The notes under the pieces were generated by a model, which was not told where the DNA came from, made no database searches, and was given only the letters and a program-made list of their open reading frames with translations. Positions 1 to 9,827 of a DNA stretch of 64,000 nt are shown here, one piece after another (position 1 is the stretch's first letter; every line of letters begins with the position of its first letter). The translations under genes and the position numbers were made by a program. Source of the DNA: Juglans regia (taxonomy: Eukaryota > Streptophyta > Magnoliopsida > Fagales > Juglandaceae); contig NC_049901.1 of assembly GCF_001411555.2 (NCBI RefSeq), forward strand, positions 25,284,562-25,348,561. The letters run 5' to 3'.

Positions 1-1334
1 TCTTTTATGTCACGTTCATGTTACGTTACGTTACGAAATGTCATGTATGCGAGTTAAGTTATTCATGTCAATCACGACCCTAAGTGCTATGATGGGGTAA
101 TATCCTAGTGGAACTCCTTTGTTCACGCTGGAGTGTCTAAATATGTGTGAAATTCCCTGAATTGATGAAGTATAGTCAACAAGTTGCGAATGGGGCTTAA
201 CTAGCTGGTCACCGGAGCGCACTAGGCACTAATGCCGATGGTGCCACACTTTATGTCACGTGTGTCCACAGCAAGTGTGGCACAAACAAATAAGTCATGG
301 GGCCACAACAACAATAGAGCATGAAGTATAGGGCCACAACAACTGTGGAGCATACACTACGTGAGACACAACAATTGTAACACGTAGAATACGTAGGGCC
401 ACAACAACTGTGGAGTACGTATTAACGCACTCACAACTGGTATAAAAACCTGTGATGTGATGCGGTAATCGGTAGGGACACACGGCTCAAAGGAACCTGT
501 GTAGCACCCATATGGTCAGTTTAATGATTAAGTCTATTGAAAAAGATTCCAAGTTCAAGCATTTCACGTTCAAGTCATGTTTCACGTTATGTTATGTTCA
601 AGTTTACGTTCACGCAATCATGGTAATCCCATGAGACAAGAATATGTTTCAAGTCTATATTATGTTTTAAGTTCACATACATGTCATGTCACGTCAAGTT
701 AAGTTTAAGTTCCAGTTCAAGTTATGTCTGCTCATACCATGTTATGTCAAGTTACGTTATGCTTATTATTTCATGCCAGGATATGTTATGTTTTCTATTG
801 ATTTGATTATGCATTCATACTTTTACTGCCTTGCATGCATCATTAACCTGTGTGGAAGTTTCCTGTTGAGATTTGTAATCAAATCTCACTGTGGTAGTCT
901 CAACTACCATTCCTCCCGAATGGTAGATCTTGTTACAGGATCTGAAGGAGAAACGGGAATCGACCAACTGGAAACGATCGACTAAGTGATGGTGCGACGT
1001 AGATGGTAGTACAGTAGTTACCTCAGGTTATTACTTGTATTTGTGGATTTCAATCTCCAGCACTCTTTTGATCACAACCATATGGACTATTATTGTGATC
1101 TTAGTTGTTTAGTATGTCGTTAAGTATGAAGTATGTTTTAAGTATTTGGGATATTTCAGTTTGGTGCATAGTATTGCTAAAGAAAAAAATTATCCGCTGC
1201 GAATATTGCATAATGCTAGATGCATGTTAGGAATATTGCATCTTATATGTCATGAACGGGGGCAGGTAACCTTGTGTTGCATGTCTCGACGCTTCAAATG
1301 TTCGTCCGATCCCAAGCGGAATTTGGGGGCGTCA
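1..1334 (+). mobile_element. 3' part of family-B LTR (copy 1)
   Basis: This is the right-hand part of a long LTR found three more times in the window (32198-36765, 44597-48794, and 39800-44092 inverted). It ends in GGGGGCGTCACA at about 1334, the same terminus as the other copies. It is non-coding. It holds a low-complexity array of ATGTT/ACGTT-like words (about 540-830), a block with repeated CCACA-N5-TGTGG hairpins (about 255-440), a hairpin cluster (868-926) and a short acidic open frame (939-985). No PBS or internal domain follows, so it is probably a solo LTR. Its start and left TSD lie outside the window. Confidence 0.8.
868..926 (+). other. Triple inverted-repeat cluster of family-B LTR
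   Basis: Three stems lie side by side: GAGATTTG/CAAATCTC (868-875 and 880-887), TGGTAGT/ACTACCA (892-898 and 903-909) and CTACCATTC/GAATGGTAG (904-912 and 918-926). The last two share a strand and so would compete. The cluster is kept at 36297-36355, 48342-48400 and, inverted, 40212-40270. It sits just upstream of an acceptor-like TTACAG. Function is unknown. Confidence 0.7.
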
Positions 1335-1824
1335 CAACCCCTCCTCTATTTGTCCTGATTGTCTTTTCCCGCGTGCGCCCCCTGCAGGTAAGGCCACACC
1401 TTTGCGCGTCTGTCCCCACCCTGACAACCCATGTGCCCTGGTCCCCCATGACCCCCATGGCATCCTGGCACCCCTGACACTTGCACAACCACGTTACCTC
1501 CTGGCCCCCCTGGCACCCATGTTACTTCCTGACAACCCCACACCCCCATTACCTCTTGACCCCCCTTTGGGGCTCTTGTCCCCTAGTTTCTATCCAGGTG
1601 GGCTAGGCTTGGTGGCTGGGCCTGTATGGGCTTATTTATTTTTACTCCCTCATAGTACCCCACGATTCTTAAGGGCAGGTAAGGACCTTGAGAATCTTAA
1701 GAGGTAAAAATGTTGCTGACTTGATCTGCTCGGATATGTAGGGAAATAAATTCCGGAGGTCGGTTCCTGTTCATTTGTTCCTCTGGCGCAAACAATAAAT
1801 ATTTCTGAACTCAGGGTTTGACTG

Positions 1825-2050
1825 TGTAGAGTGCGAGCACGTGGCTCGTCTAAGGCGGGATATGGACTTAACTGCGCATGGTTCGAGCGCGAAGCTCGGA
1901 TGAGGCGGGAGGCAGGCTCGACCACATATGGTGCGAGCGCGGGGCTCAGATGTGACGGGAGGCTGGCTCGACCGCATATGGTGTGAGCGCGGAACTCGGG
2001 TAAGGCTGGAGATGGACTCGACTACGTATGGTGCGAGTGTGAAACACGAA
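1825..2050. repeat. ~50-bp tandem repeat, 4-5 copies
   Basis: Units share a core like ATATGGTGCGAGCGCGGGGC and recur about every 50 bp (near 1828, 1878, 1928, 1978 and 2028), with substitutions between units. No coding role is visible. Confidence 0.75.
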
Positions 2051-2322
2051 TGTTTGTTGTTATTTGTAAAGTGTATGTTCTTTTGATGTCTTTGTTTTAG
2101 TGTTGGGAGTTTGTGTGAAGTAACCAGCGCAAAGAGGTCGGAGGGCCCGCCGACCCCCTGGGTCCACTTTAGGAGGTTGCCGAGCCCGTTGGCTCATTCC
2201 CGTAGGTAACTCGCGCATGGCAGCTGTGGAGCTAGGAGGCTAGTTAACTCTGTAGGCCCATTCCCAAAGGTAACCCACTGGCAGTGGTTATGGCTCGAGC
2301 GCGACACTCGGCGCGAGTCAAG

Positions 2323-3045
2323 GGACCTGTCTTCTTGTGAGTGTAGAGACTCGACTTTGTTAGACAGGGGGTTGGTACCCAGTTCGGAGACTTGGGAACT
2401 TACCCCGCAGCGAGTCAAGGTACTAGTCTTCTTGCGAGTGTAAAGACTCGACTTTGTTGGACGGGAGGTTGGCACCCAGTTCAGAGACTTGGGACCTTAC
2501 CCCGCAGTGGCTTAAGGGGCATGTATTCTTGATAGTGTAAGAACTCGACTTTGTTGGACGGGGGGTCGGTACTCAGTTCGGAGACTTGGGACCTTATCCC
2601 GCAGCGAGTCAAGGGGCCGTCTTCTAGCGAGTGTAAGGACTTGACTTTGTTGGACGGGGGGTCGGTACGAAGTTCGGAGACTTGGGACCTTATCCCACAG
2701 CAGGTCAAGGCGTCCGTCTTCTTGTAATTGTAAGGACTCGACTTTGTTGGATGGGGGGTTGGTACCTAGTTCGGAGACTTGGGATCTTACCCCACAGCGG
2801 GTGAAAGGGCCCGTCTTCTTACGAGTGTAAGGACTCAACTTTGTTGGACGGGGTGTCGGCGGCAAGTCCTGGGACTTGGCCTTACCCCGCAGCAAGTCAA
2901 GGGACTCATCTTCTTGCGAGTGTAAGGACTCGGTTTTGTTGGACGGGGGTCAGCAGCAAGTCACGAGACTTGGCCTTATCCCGCAGCTAGTCAAGAGACC
3001 CATCTTCTTGCGAATGTAGAGACTCGGCTTTGTTAGAAAGGGGCG
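2323..3045. repeat. 97-bp tandem repeat, ~8 copies
   Basis: The word ACTCGACTTTGTTGGACGGG recurs at about 2349, 2446, 2543, 2639, 2736, 2833, 2928 and 3022, giving a period of 97 bp that shrinks to 94-95 bp at the right edge. Each unit also carries CAGTTCGGAGACTTGGGACC and a CCCCGCAG motif. It is a short minisatellite inside the GC-rich block, and its open frames are by-products of the period. Confidence 0.85.
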
Positions 3046-3389
3046 CTTGTCCTTGCCAAATTGCTTCGCTGGAGTGTGGGGCCACATGACCGGCGTTTCT
3101 GAACTTATAAGAAATAATTTCGTTAGTAGAAATAAATTTACAATCTTTGTGAGATAATACTGGGAAGTTTCTAGCTGTTGTAGTCAGGCCTTGCTTGGCC
3201 GAAAATTGTCTGCAGCTGTCTGTCACTTTGCCCTTCTTTCTCTCTTTCTTTTTTCTTTTATTTTTTTATTTTATTTTTTGGAAGCATGCCAAGTCTTTTC
3301 GCTGGTCCGAACTGAATTGTGCCGAGCCCTGTGTAGACGAGGCGTTGTCCAAGCTGTGCAAGTGATGAATTACCGAGTCCCATGTAACT

Positions 3390-3660
3390 AAGCAGTGCAT
3401 GGTGTTGGTTTCCTGAGCCAGTTGCTTCCTAAGCTGTGTCTTCCGAGCCGTGCAATTGATGTTGGTTTCTTGAGTCGTGCATGCGGTTGCTTCCTGAGCT
3501 GTGTCTTCCGAGCCGTGCATGCTGCTGTTGGTTTCCTGAGTTGTGTCTTCCGAGTTGGTGGTCTCCAAGCTATGATGTCTGAGCTGGTGGTTTCCGAGTT
3601 GTGATGTCTGAGCTGGTTGCCCGAGCAGGTTGGTGTCCGAGTTGGTTACCCAAGCGGGGT
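3390..3660. repeat. Degenerate GAGCTG/GAGCCGTG repeat zone
   Basis: Words such as TTCCTGAGCTGTGTCTTCCG and GAGCCGTGCA repeat irregularly. The pattern fades into scattered GAGC-containing words up to about 4150. It is probably a decayed minisatellite. Confidence 0.5.
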
Positions 3661-4844
3661 GGGTTCTGTGCAGGTTAGCTACTGAGCTGAGAGGCTCTGA
3701 TGGTGGGCCTTGGAGGAGGGCTCAATGTGTTAGTTCCGGAGCTAGATGCCATTCATCTAAGCCCCATGTAGTGATGTACATGTCCCATGCAACGGGGGAC
3801 TACCCAAGCTGAGGGGAGATTCCGTGGTGGCGAGCGGCCGAGTCCCTTGTCGTTGGTGAGCTGTCTAGTGGCCCCGAGCTGGGTGTTCGTGCTATGGTCA
3901 AGCAGTGGCGGTGAGTTGAGTGGCTTTTGAGCTGAGGAGGTGCCATGCGGTGCTCCTGAGCATCGATCTACGTTCCCGAGCAGATGAGGTGGAGGAGGTG
4001 GGGTGTTTGCCGAGCCAAAAGGAAGGACCCCATGGGGTATCTACCGAGCCAAGGAGGAGGAGGATCCCGTGGGGGTCTCTGCCTAGCCGAGGGGCTGTCG
4101 TGGACCAGGAGCAGGTGAGGGACCCGTGCGAGATGGCTGCCGAGCCGAGGTGGAGGATGTGTGTCCTAGTCGTGGTGCGTCTGCCGGTGGCTCTGCAAAG
4201 CCTTTGCCATGGATAGGGGGCCTTGGGTCGTCTCTAAGGGGACAGACGACGCCGACAATTTGCATTGACACCGCCGGCGCATACTTTGGCCCTATGCTCG
4301 TGGCTGGAGGCCGCGAACACCTTGTCTTGCGCACAACAACGTGCGCATGAGGGCACGATTGTTGGCCACCATGTGCAAGCCACGTGTGTCGAGGACACTG
4401 TTGGTGCAACCAAAAGGCACCGGCGAACCACAGGGGTCTCCTTCGGTATCCCCTCCGTAGGCAACATGGCTGGGCCACGCAAAGGCCAACGAGCCTGACA
4501 GACGTTGCTCGCACGGGACCACTTCGGTGTGGGGAGAGGGCGATCGGTGACTGGCCCAGAAGAATCAGACGGCGCCGGTGGTCATCATGGTGGCCGCCGA
4601 CGCCGTATCTGGGTTGTGCCACAGTTGGGTCGTGGCACCATCGGGGGTGCGACGGGCGTGGTTCGTGTGGAACCATGCAGTGGGAGTGGGGAGGTTGGAA
4701 ACCACCTCGGACTGCTCAGACGATGTTGGTGGTCTGTTTGGTGTCCGTCAGAGCCACCTCCCGCCGTGGCACGGTGGGCCGCAGTGTCACTGGGTGCACG
4801 GCGTGCACCCAGCCGGTACGTACCCCGTGCATGGCAATGAATCC

Positions 4845-5845
4845 TCTAGATGAAGGCAGTCCTTTGATAAAGTCCATGGAAATGTCTAACCATGGAGACT
4901 TTGGGATGGGCCAGGGCTACGGCAACCCAGTTGGATGGATATTCTCATGTTTATTAGCTTGAAAAACATCACACTCCCTTACAAGACTTTTAATGTCCAT
5001 GCGCATCCCTTCCCAAAAGAAATCCAATTTTGCTCTTTGGACTTTTTTTGATACCCACATGCCCAGCCTAAGGACTATTGTGAATATACTGAAGAATCTT
5101 CATCTCAAATGGAGAATTTGGAACCACAACCAACTTCCATTTCCTCAACAAAAGGCCTTGCTGCAAGGTATAATGCTTTGGGCCTTGCAAACCCTGTTGA
5201 AGCTGAGAAGTTGCTGATATCAGAAGATAAGTGGTAACTTTGCTTCAACTCTTTAATCAACAATGGAGTTGGGAAAGTGACCAAAGCTAACACAACTAAA
5301 TCTTCCTTAGATTTCCTTGAAAGAGCATCTACAACTTTGTTATCATACCTTTCTTGTAGTCAATTGTAAAGTCATAGCCCAAAAGCTTTGTCAACCATTT
5401 ATGCTGGGTCTCAGTACCCACTTTTTGCTCCAACAAATATTTTAGGGCTATTGATCAATCTTGATCTTAAAAGGTTGACCCAACAAATAAGGTCTCCATT
5501 TGCTCACTGCTGATACCAAAGCCAAGAATCTTTCTCATATGTGGACAACAACAAAGCTTTACCTTTAAGATCTTTACTGTAATAAGTAATAGGTTGTCTC
5601 TCTTGCATAAGAACAGCTCCAAGGGCCACACCAAAAACATCACATTCAATTGTGAATGCCTTTGGAAAATATGGTAACCTTAATACAAGAGGTTCAATGA
5701 TTGCTCTCTTCAAAGCCATAAAAGCTTGAGTTGCCACTTCAGTCCAAATAAATGAATTTTTCCTCAGCAAGTCATTTAATGGAGCACCAATGACCCCATA
5801 ATTCCTTATAAACTTCATGTAATAGCCAGTAAGCCCATTATTATT
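4845..5845 (-). pseudogene. Reina-like chromovirus pol fragment (RT end, RNase H, integrase start)
   Basis: Read on the minus strand, 5845 to 5500 encodes the end of reverse transcriptase and the start of RNase H. Visible pieces are GLTGYY, FIRNYG, a core FTIECDVFGVALGAVL, and the Reina-typical KGKALLLSTYEK. A KLLGYDF...YKKG...VDALSR linker follows. Near 5100-4850 is a decayed integrase zinc-finger and core start (ECDVFQ, PIPKSPW, DISMDF-like). Several stops and frameshifts break it and there are no LTRs. It is a truncated, inactive Ty3/gypsy Reina-clade relic. It covers the same region as the plus-strand copy at 17912, so the two are different copies. Confidence 0.75.
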
Positions 5846-6119
5846 ACATGCTCTTTGTTTATTGGAATGAGAGTTTTTTCTGGGATTCTCATCCTCAACT
5901 ATTATGAAATTGTTTTTAAAAAATCCTTACATTCCTTGATCATGGCTTCCAAATTGAAACTATAGCAAGAAAGTACCATGTTATGAACTAAATAGTTAAT
6001 GCAAATTTTCCTTTAGATAATTGTTCTCTTCTGTTGCTAAGTTCCTTCTTGGATTTGTATGTTTACTCACTTTCCTCACAAATAGAATGAATGATCTAAA
6101 TAAGATGGTTGGTGATTAG
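5846..6119. other. Unassigned sequence
   Basis: AT-rich sequence between the Reina-like fragment and the left LTR of element A. I see no domain, repeat or RNA gene. It does not look like the RT sequence expected upstream of 5845, so the pol fragment is truncated there. Confidence 0.4.
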
Positions 6120-6781
6120 TGTGGCGCCCCCGACCCCCATGTAAGGAAAACACGAGAATCGAGACGCCGGGATGATGACAACACGGTCACACATCCCAAC
6201 GAAAGTGCCAAGTGTGTGTACATGCAACGGTGTACAACAACAACGCAGCGGATTAGTCAACTATGTACCAGAATTTAAATACAAGTAAACATCAGTAAAG
6301 TTTTAAAAGCAGTTATACAGTATCCAAAATAAAGTTAACACATGTCCCAAAAATACAAAGGGTAAAATAAGATAACAATAACCAGTGATCCCAGATCACT
6401 CCTCGGGCGGAGCCGTCTCCTCAGGCTCGCCCTCCTCCTCCTCATCTGCATCAAAATCTGCGTTACCACAAAATGGTACCGCAGGTAAGTATAACCCAAA
6501 AATAATCTCAGGAATAAAATGCATTTAATACAACTAACATGCATGCATATGATGAAATATGCATTTTTTCTCAAAACATCATTTTCCCCGAAAATGATAA
6601 TTTTCCAACACACGCCAAAATCCGCTTTGGCCCAAAAATAATCCGTAAAACATTTTCCCAGAAAATGAATTACACAAAATCCAACACACGCTATTTTCCC
6701 AGAAAATAGTCCATTTAATCCGTCAATACCCTATGCACCATGGCCCCCCCTAGGGACCATCCGCATGTCCTGGCTTCGTAG

Positions 6782-6880
6782 CGATGCCCAGTTCCGCGCC
6801 CAGCGCGTACATGGCCGAGCACCCACTACGCAACGAGCGATGCCCAGTTCCGCGCCCAGCGCGTACATGGCCAGACATCC
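6782..6880. repeat. ~57-bp direct duplication in 3' LTR of element A
   Basis: CGATGCCCAGTTCCGCGCCC begins at 6782 and again at 6839, each followed by AGCGCGTACATGGCC. The duplication lies in the segment where the two LTRs of element A are unlike each other. Confidence 0.8.
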
Positions 6881-6924
6881 TCTAGTCCCCGCCAGCAGAA
6901 GGACCACGGAGTCGGCACGAATCT

Positions 6925-7044
6925 CTCGTCTGATCCCATTGTCGCCCAGCGACAATCCAGGGGACGTTACTCAGTTTATTCCGCTCCCGAGTAACCAGAG
7001 AAGCTCCACCGAGATAATGCCCCATCTCGGCTTGGGGTCGTGAT
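6925..7044 (-). other. LTR cassette shared with families B and C
   Basis: On the minus strand this starts TCACGACCCCAAG and continues with GATGGGGCATTATC and GGTGGA. The same order of words occurs in family B (for example 35423-35590) and family C (24509-24690). It is absent from the other LTR of element A. Confidence 0.6.
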
Positions 7045-8341
7045 ACGCACGCACCCAAATTCCATTCTCACATGAAAACCCAGTTTTCATAAACACATGA
7101 ACATGAATGCAATACACGAAAACCCAGCTTTCCTTTACAAACATGATCATGCATGAAATAATGATATGCACATGTACCAACACAAATCCACATTCCTCAA
7201 TAACCAATAACCAATCCAATCAAACCAACCCAAACAACTCCAATCATAAATCCATCCGACCCCCGTACTCCTCGGACTCAGTCCGGCATGCCAAAAAAAA
7301 TACAGTGAAATGCGTTAGTGCAAAAATACATAAAATTCATGAGAACTCTTTGGAGAAATACTTACAGCGCTATATGATAATTTCCGGAGGATCACGAAGC
7401 TGAAAAAGGCGACGTTTGAGCAACACCACAGTGTAAAATACACTGTGGCCGTGGGTCACAAATACCCACTTTTCAACGAAGACAAACGAAGACCCCAAAA
7501 TGATAGGGTAGGGCCTAGAGAGGTCGGTGAAGTCAATGGGGGTGGTGGTTTGCCGTGGATGACGGCGCAAATGGTGGTTTAAGGCCAAAAATGCCGAAAT
7601 CGGAGATGGACTTGGTGGGGCTTCACCGGTAACGGATCGGAGCCGGGGTTGGGTCCAAAAGGTTGCCAAGAGGTCGGGGATGAAGTGGTAGGAAGATGGT
7701 GGCCAATGGCGGTGCGACGGCGGCGCAACGGCGGAAAGAGTGCCGCGGCTTCGTGGGTCTCGTGGGGGCTAACGGCGGCTTGGATGGAAGTGAGGTTGGT
7801 AGGGTAAGGTCGCCGGCAGCTGAGGAATGCAAGGGACCGGGCGGTGTCGACCACTGCCGACGGACGGCGGCGCTGGGAGGGGTCGAAGGATCGGGCGGAG
7901 GAGAGGGGAGAGAGAGTCCGGGCGCGGGAGAAGAAAGAAGCCGAAGGAAAATAAGGGAAAAAGAGAAAAAGGAAGGAAAAGAAAAGGAGAGGAAAGAAAA
8001 AGAGAGGAAAAGAAATGAGGTCCAATCCTCACAACTTGGGTCACGAAAATGATCCAACGGAAATGATTTTAAAACCACAAATTAAATAAAATAATTTAAA
8101 CGTAATGGTAAAGTCAAATCGAAATAATTAAATCTCACAGTAATTAATTTAAATATTAAAAGCAATTTAAATGCATAACAATAAATAAATATTAAAAGCA
8201 CATAAATAATAATTTTCATCAAATTAAAAATCCTAAAAATAGCCCAATTAAAATCCAGTAATTTTAAAACAAGAGAATAATTTTTTGAATAACATAAAAA
8301 TAATCATTCAATAAAAATACATTAAAATACGGGGTGTTACA

Positions 8342-8362
8342 TCCTCCCCCCCTTAAAAAAAA
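8342..8362 (-). promoter_or_regulatory. Polypurine tract of element A
   Basis: Directly beside the 3' LTR the minus strand reads AAGGGGGGGGAGGA, preceded by a run of A and T. This is the plus-strand DNA primer expected for an LTR retrotransposon and it fixes the element's orientation. Confidence 0.85.
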
Positions 8363-8450
8363 TTTCGTCCTCGAAATTAGCAAGGTCCAACATTAAACTA
8401 AGACAGGAACAAGATTCAACCGAGAGCATACTTAGAACATACCGTCAAAA

Positions 8451-9824
8451 TCAAACAAACAAGTAAGGATAATGCTCCCTCATGTCGGCTTCTCTTTCCC
8501 AAGAGAAATCTTGAGCCAACGGATCACCCCATGACACTTTCACCATAGGTATTGTCTTGGACCTTAATCTTTGCTCTTTCGGATCCACGATCTGCGTCGG
8601 GGCAACTTCATAAGTAAGGTTAGGCTGAAGTTGAATGCGTTCAGGGTCAACAAAACGTGGCTCTTGCTGTCCAAAACTCTTCTTCAACGAAGACACATGA
8701 AACACATCATGAACATCCCCAAAATAATCCGGCAAGGCAACTCTATAAGCAACAAGCCCAACTTTCTTTACGATCTGAAAAGGGCCAACATATCTTGGAC
8801 TAAGCTTTCCTTTCTTACCAAAGCGCTTAACACCTTTCATAGGAGAGACTTTAAGATAAACCCAATCACCTTCTTCAAAGGATAAGTCTCTTCTTCTTGT
8901 ATCTGCGTAACTCTTCTGGCGACTTTGTGCTTCTGCCATTTTAGTCCTTATAAACTGAACTTGGTCCTTCATTTCTTGAATTATCTCAGGCCCAATTACT
9001 TTACTCTCGCCGACTTCATCCCAACACAAAGGCGATCTACACTTCCTTCCATACAAAGCTTCATACGGGGCCATCTGAATGGAGGAATGAAAACTGTTAT
9101 TATAAGAGAACTTGATAAGCGGCAAATGATTCTCCCAACTTCCTTGAAATTCCATGACACAAGACCGCAACATATCCTCCAGAGTCTGAATAGTACGCTC
9201 TGATTGACCGTCTGTTTGAGGGTGATATGCACTACTAAACTTCAACTTAGTGCCTAAAGCCGCCTGCAAGCTCTTCCAAAAATGGGACGTAAACCGCGAG
9301 TCCCGATCTGACACGATACTCTTGGGTACTCCATGCAAACGCACTATCTCCTTGACATATAATCGAGTCAACTTACCCAAAGAGTCAGTATTATTAACAG
9401 GCAAGAAATGGGCACTCTTGGTCAACCGATCAACAATCACCCAAATTGAGTTCTTCCCACTAGGAGTCCTCGGTAAACCCACAACAAAATCCATAGAAAT
9501 ATCATCCCACTTCCACTCAGGAATAGGGAGAGGTTGGAGTCTACCAGCAGGTCTTTGATGCTCAGCTTTTACTCGACGACACGTGTCACATTTCTCAATA
9601 AACAAAGCGATGTCCAACTTCATTCCTTCCCACCAGAAATTCCTCTTTAAATCTCGATACATCTTCGTGCTTCCTGGATGAACTGAATAAGGAGCCGCAT
9701 GAGCTTCTGCCAAAATCCGCTCTTTAAATTCAGAATCTCGGGGAATCACTCTACGATCCCGAAACCGAAGAATACCATCCTTATCCAAGCTGTAATGCAA
9801 GGGTCCTCTAGACTTCCTGACTCT
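8451..9824 (-). CDS. Pol C-terminal part: integrase and chromodomain (element A)
   Basis: This continues pol in the same frame after the stop at 9825-9827. From the N-terminus it has an HHCC integrase finger (VHPGSTKMY... CDTCRRVK), the catalytic core with ISMDFVVGLP, VSDRDSRF and TDGQSE (the three DDE acidic residues are present), the GPFQIVKKVG region, VFHVSSLKK, and a C-terminal Tekay-type chromodomain (KEQRLRSK, PMVKVSWG, DFSWERE, PYLFV). It would insert cDNA, with the chromodomain guiding it to heterochromatin. The open part is 449 codons from 9800. Apart from the upstream stop it looks intact. Confidence 0.92.
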   Translation of the reverse strand, partial: RVRKSRGPLHYSLDKDGILRFRDRRVIPRDSEFKERILAEAHAAPYSVHPGSTKMYRDLKRNFWWEGMKLDIALFIEKCDTCRRVKAEHQRPAGRLQPLPIPEWKWDDISMDFVVGLPRTPSGKNSIWVIVDRLTKSAHFLPVNNTDSLGKLTRLYVKEIVRLHGVPKSIVSDRDSRFTSHFWKSLQAALGTKLKFSSAYHPQTDGQSERTIQTLEDMLRSCVMEFQGSWENHLPLIKFSYNNSFHSSIQMAPYEALYGRKCRSPLCWDEVGESKVIGPEIIQEMKDQVQFIRTKMAEAQSRQKSYADTRRRDLSFEEGDWVYLKVSPMKGVKRFGKKGKLSPRYVGPFQIVKKVGLVAYRVALPDYFGDVHDVFHVSSLKKSFGQQEPRFVDPERIQLQPNLTYEVAPTQIVDPKEQRLRSKTIPMVKVSWGDPLAQDFSWEREADMREHYPYLFV

Positions 9825-9827
9825 TTA
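9825..9827 (-). other. In-frame stop inside pol of element A
   Basis: A TAA separates PR-RT-RNase H from integrase. Both sides are in the same frame, with coding-quality sequence right up to it. Related elements read through this linker, so I treat it as a recent inactivating substitution. Confidence 0.85.

Larger units (their letters stand above)
1335..4845. repeat. GC-rich tandem-repeat block, no gene
   Basis: This stretch is clearly richer in G and C than its neighbours and has no recognisable protein domain. It starts directly after the family-B LTR terminus and ends where a minus-strand Reina-like integrase fragment begins. It contains a 50-bp array, a 97-bp array and a zone of degenerate GAGC-containing words, then about 700 bp of GC-rich unique sequence (4130-4845). 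Its long open frames are overlapping frames of low-complexity sequence and are not called genes. It could be the LTR or 3' untranslated part of an unrecognised retroelement. I cannot place its ends. Confidence 0.5.
6120..8341 (-). repeat. 3' LTR of element A
   Basis: 2222 bp, bounded by TGTGGCGCCCCC at the left and ACGGGGTGTTACA at the right (plus-strand view). Next to its right end is the PPT, which makes it the 3' LTR of a minus-strand element. In minus orientation it has an AT-rich start (8341-8040), a pyrimidine-rich tract (about 8030-7930), a GC-rich segment (7930-7390), a splice-donor-like GTAAGTATTT (from 7365) and an AT-rich remainder. The segment about 6610-7100 differs from the other LTR: it holds a ~57-bp duplication and a cassette shared with families B and C. 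Confidence 0.9.

Noticed and set aside
2323..3045. 97-bp direct repeats considered as a CRISPR array
   Set aside because: The whole unit repeats with no unique spacers, and the genome is eukaryotic. It is a minisatellite.
4083..4676. 197-codon minus-strand open frame and several overlapping plus-strand frames
   Set aside because: All frames are open because the sequence is GC-rich and stop-poor. Composition is Arg/Pro/Ala-rich in every frame, with no domain and no conserved start.
7579..8078. Overlapping 148- and 151-codon frames rich in Phe, Ser and Leu
   Set aside because: They reflect the pyrimidine-rich tract of the LTR of element A. The first halves are low-complexity; only the later THGHS part is noted as a possible conserved frame.
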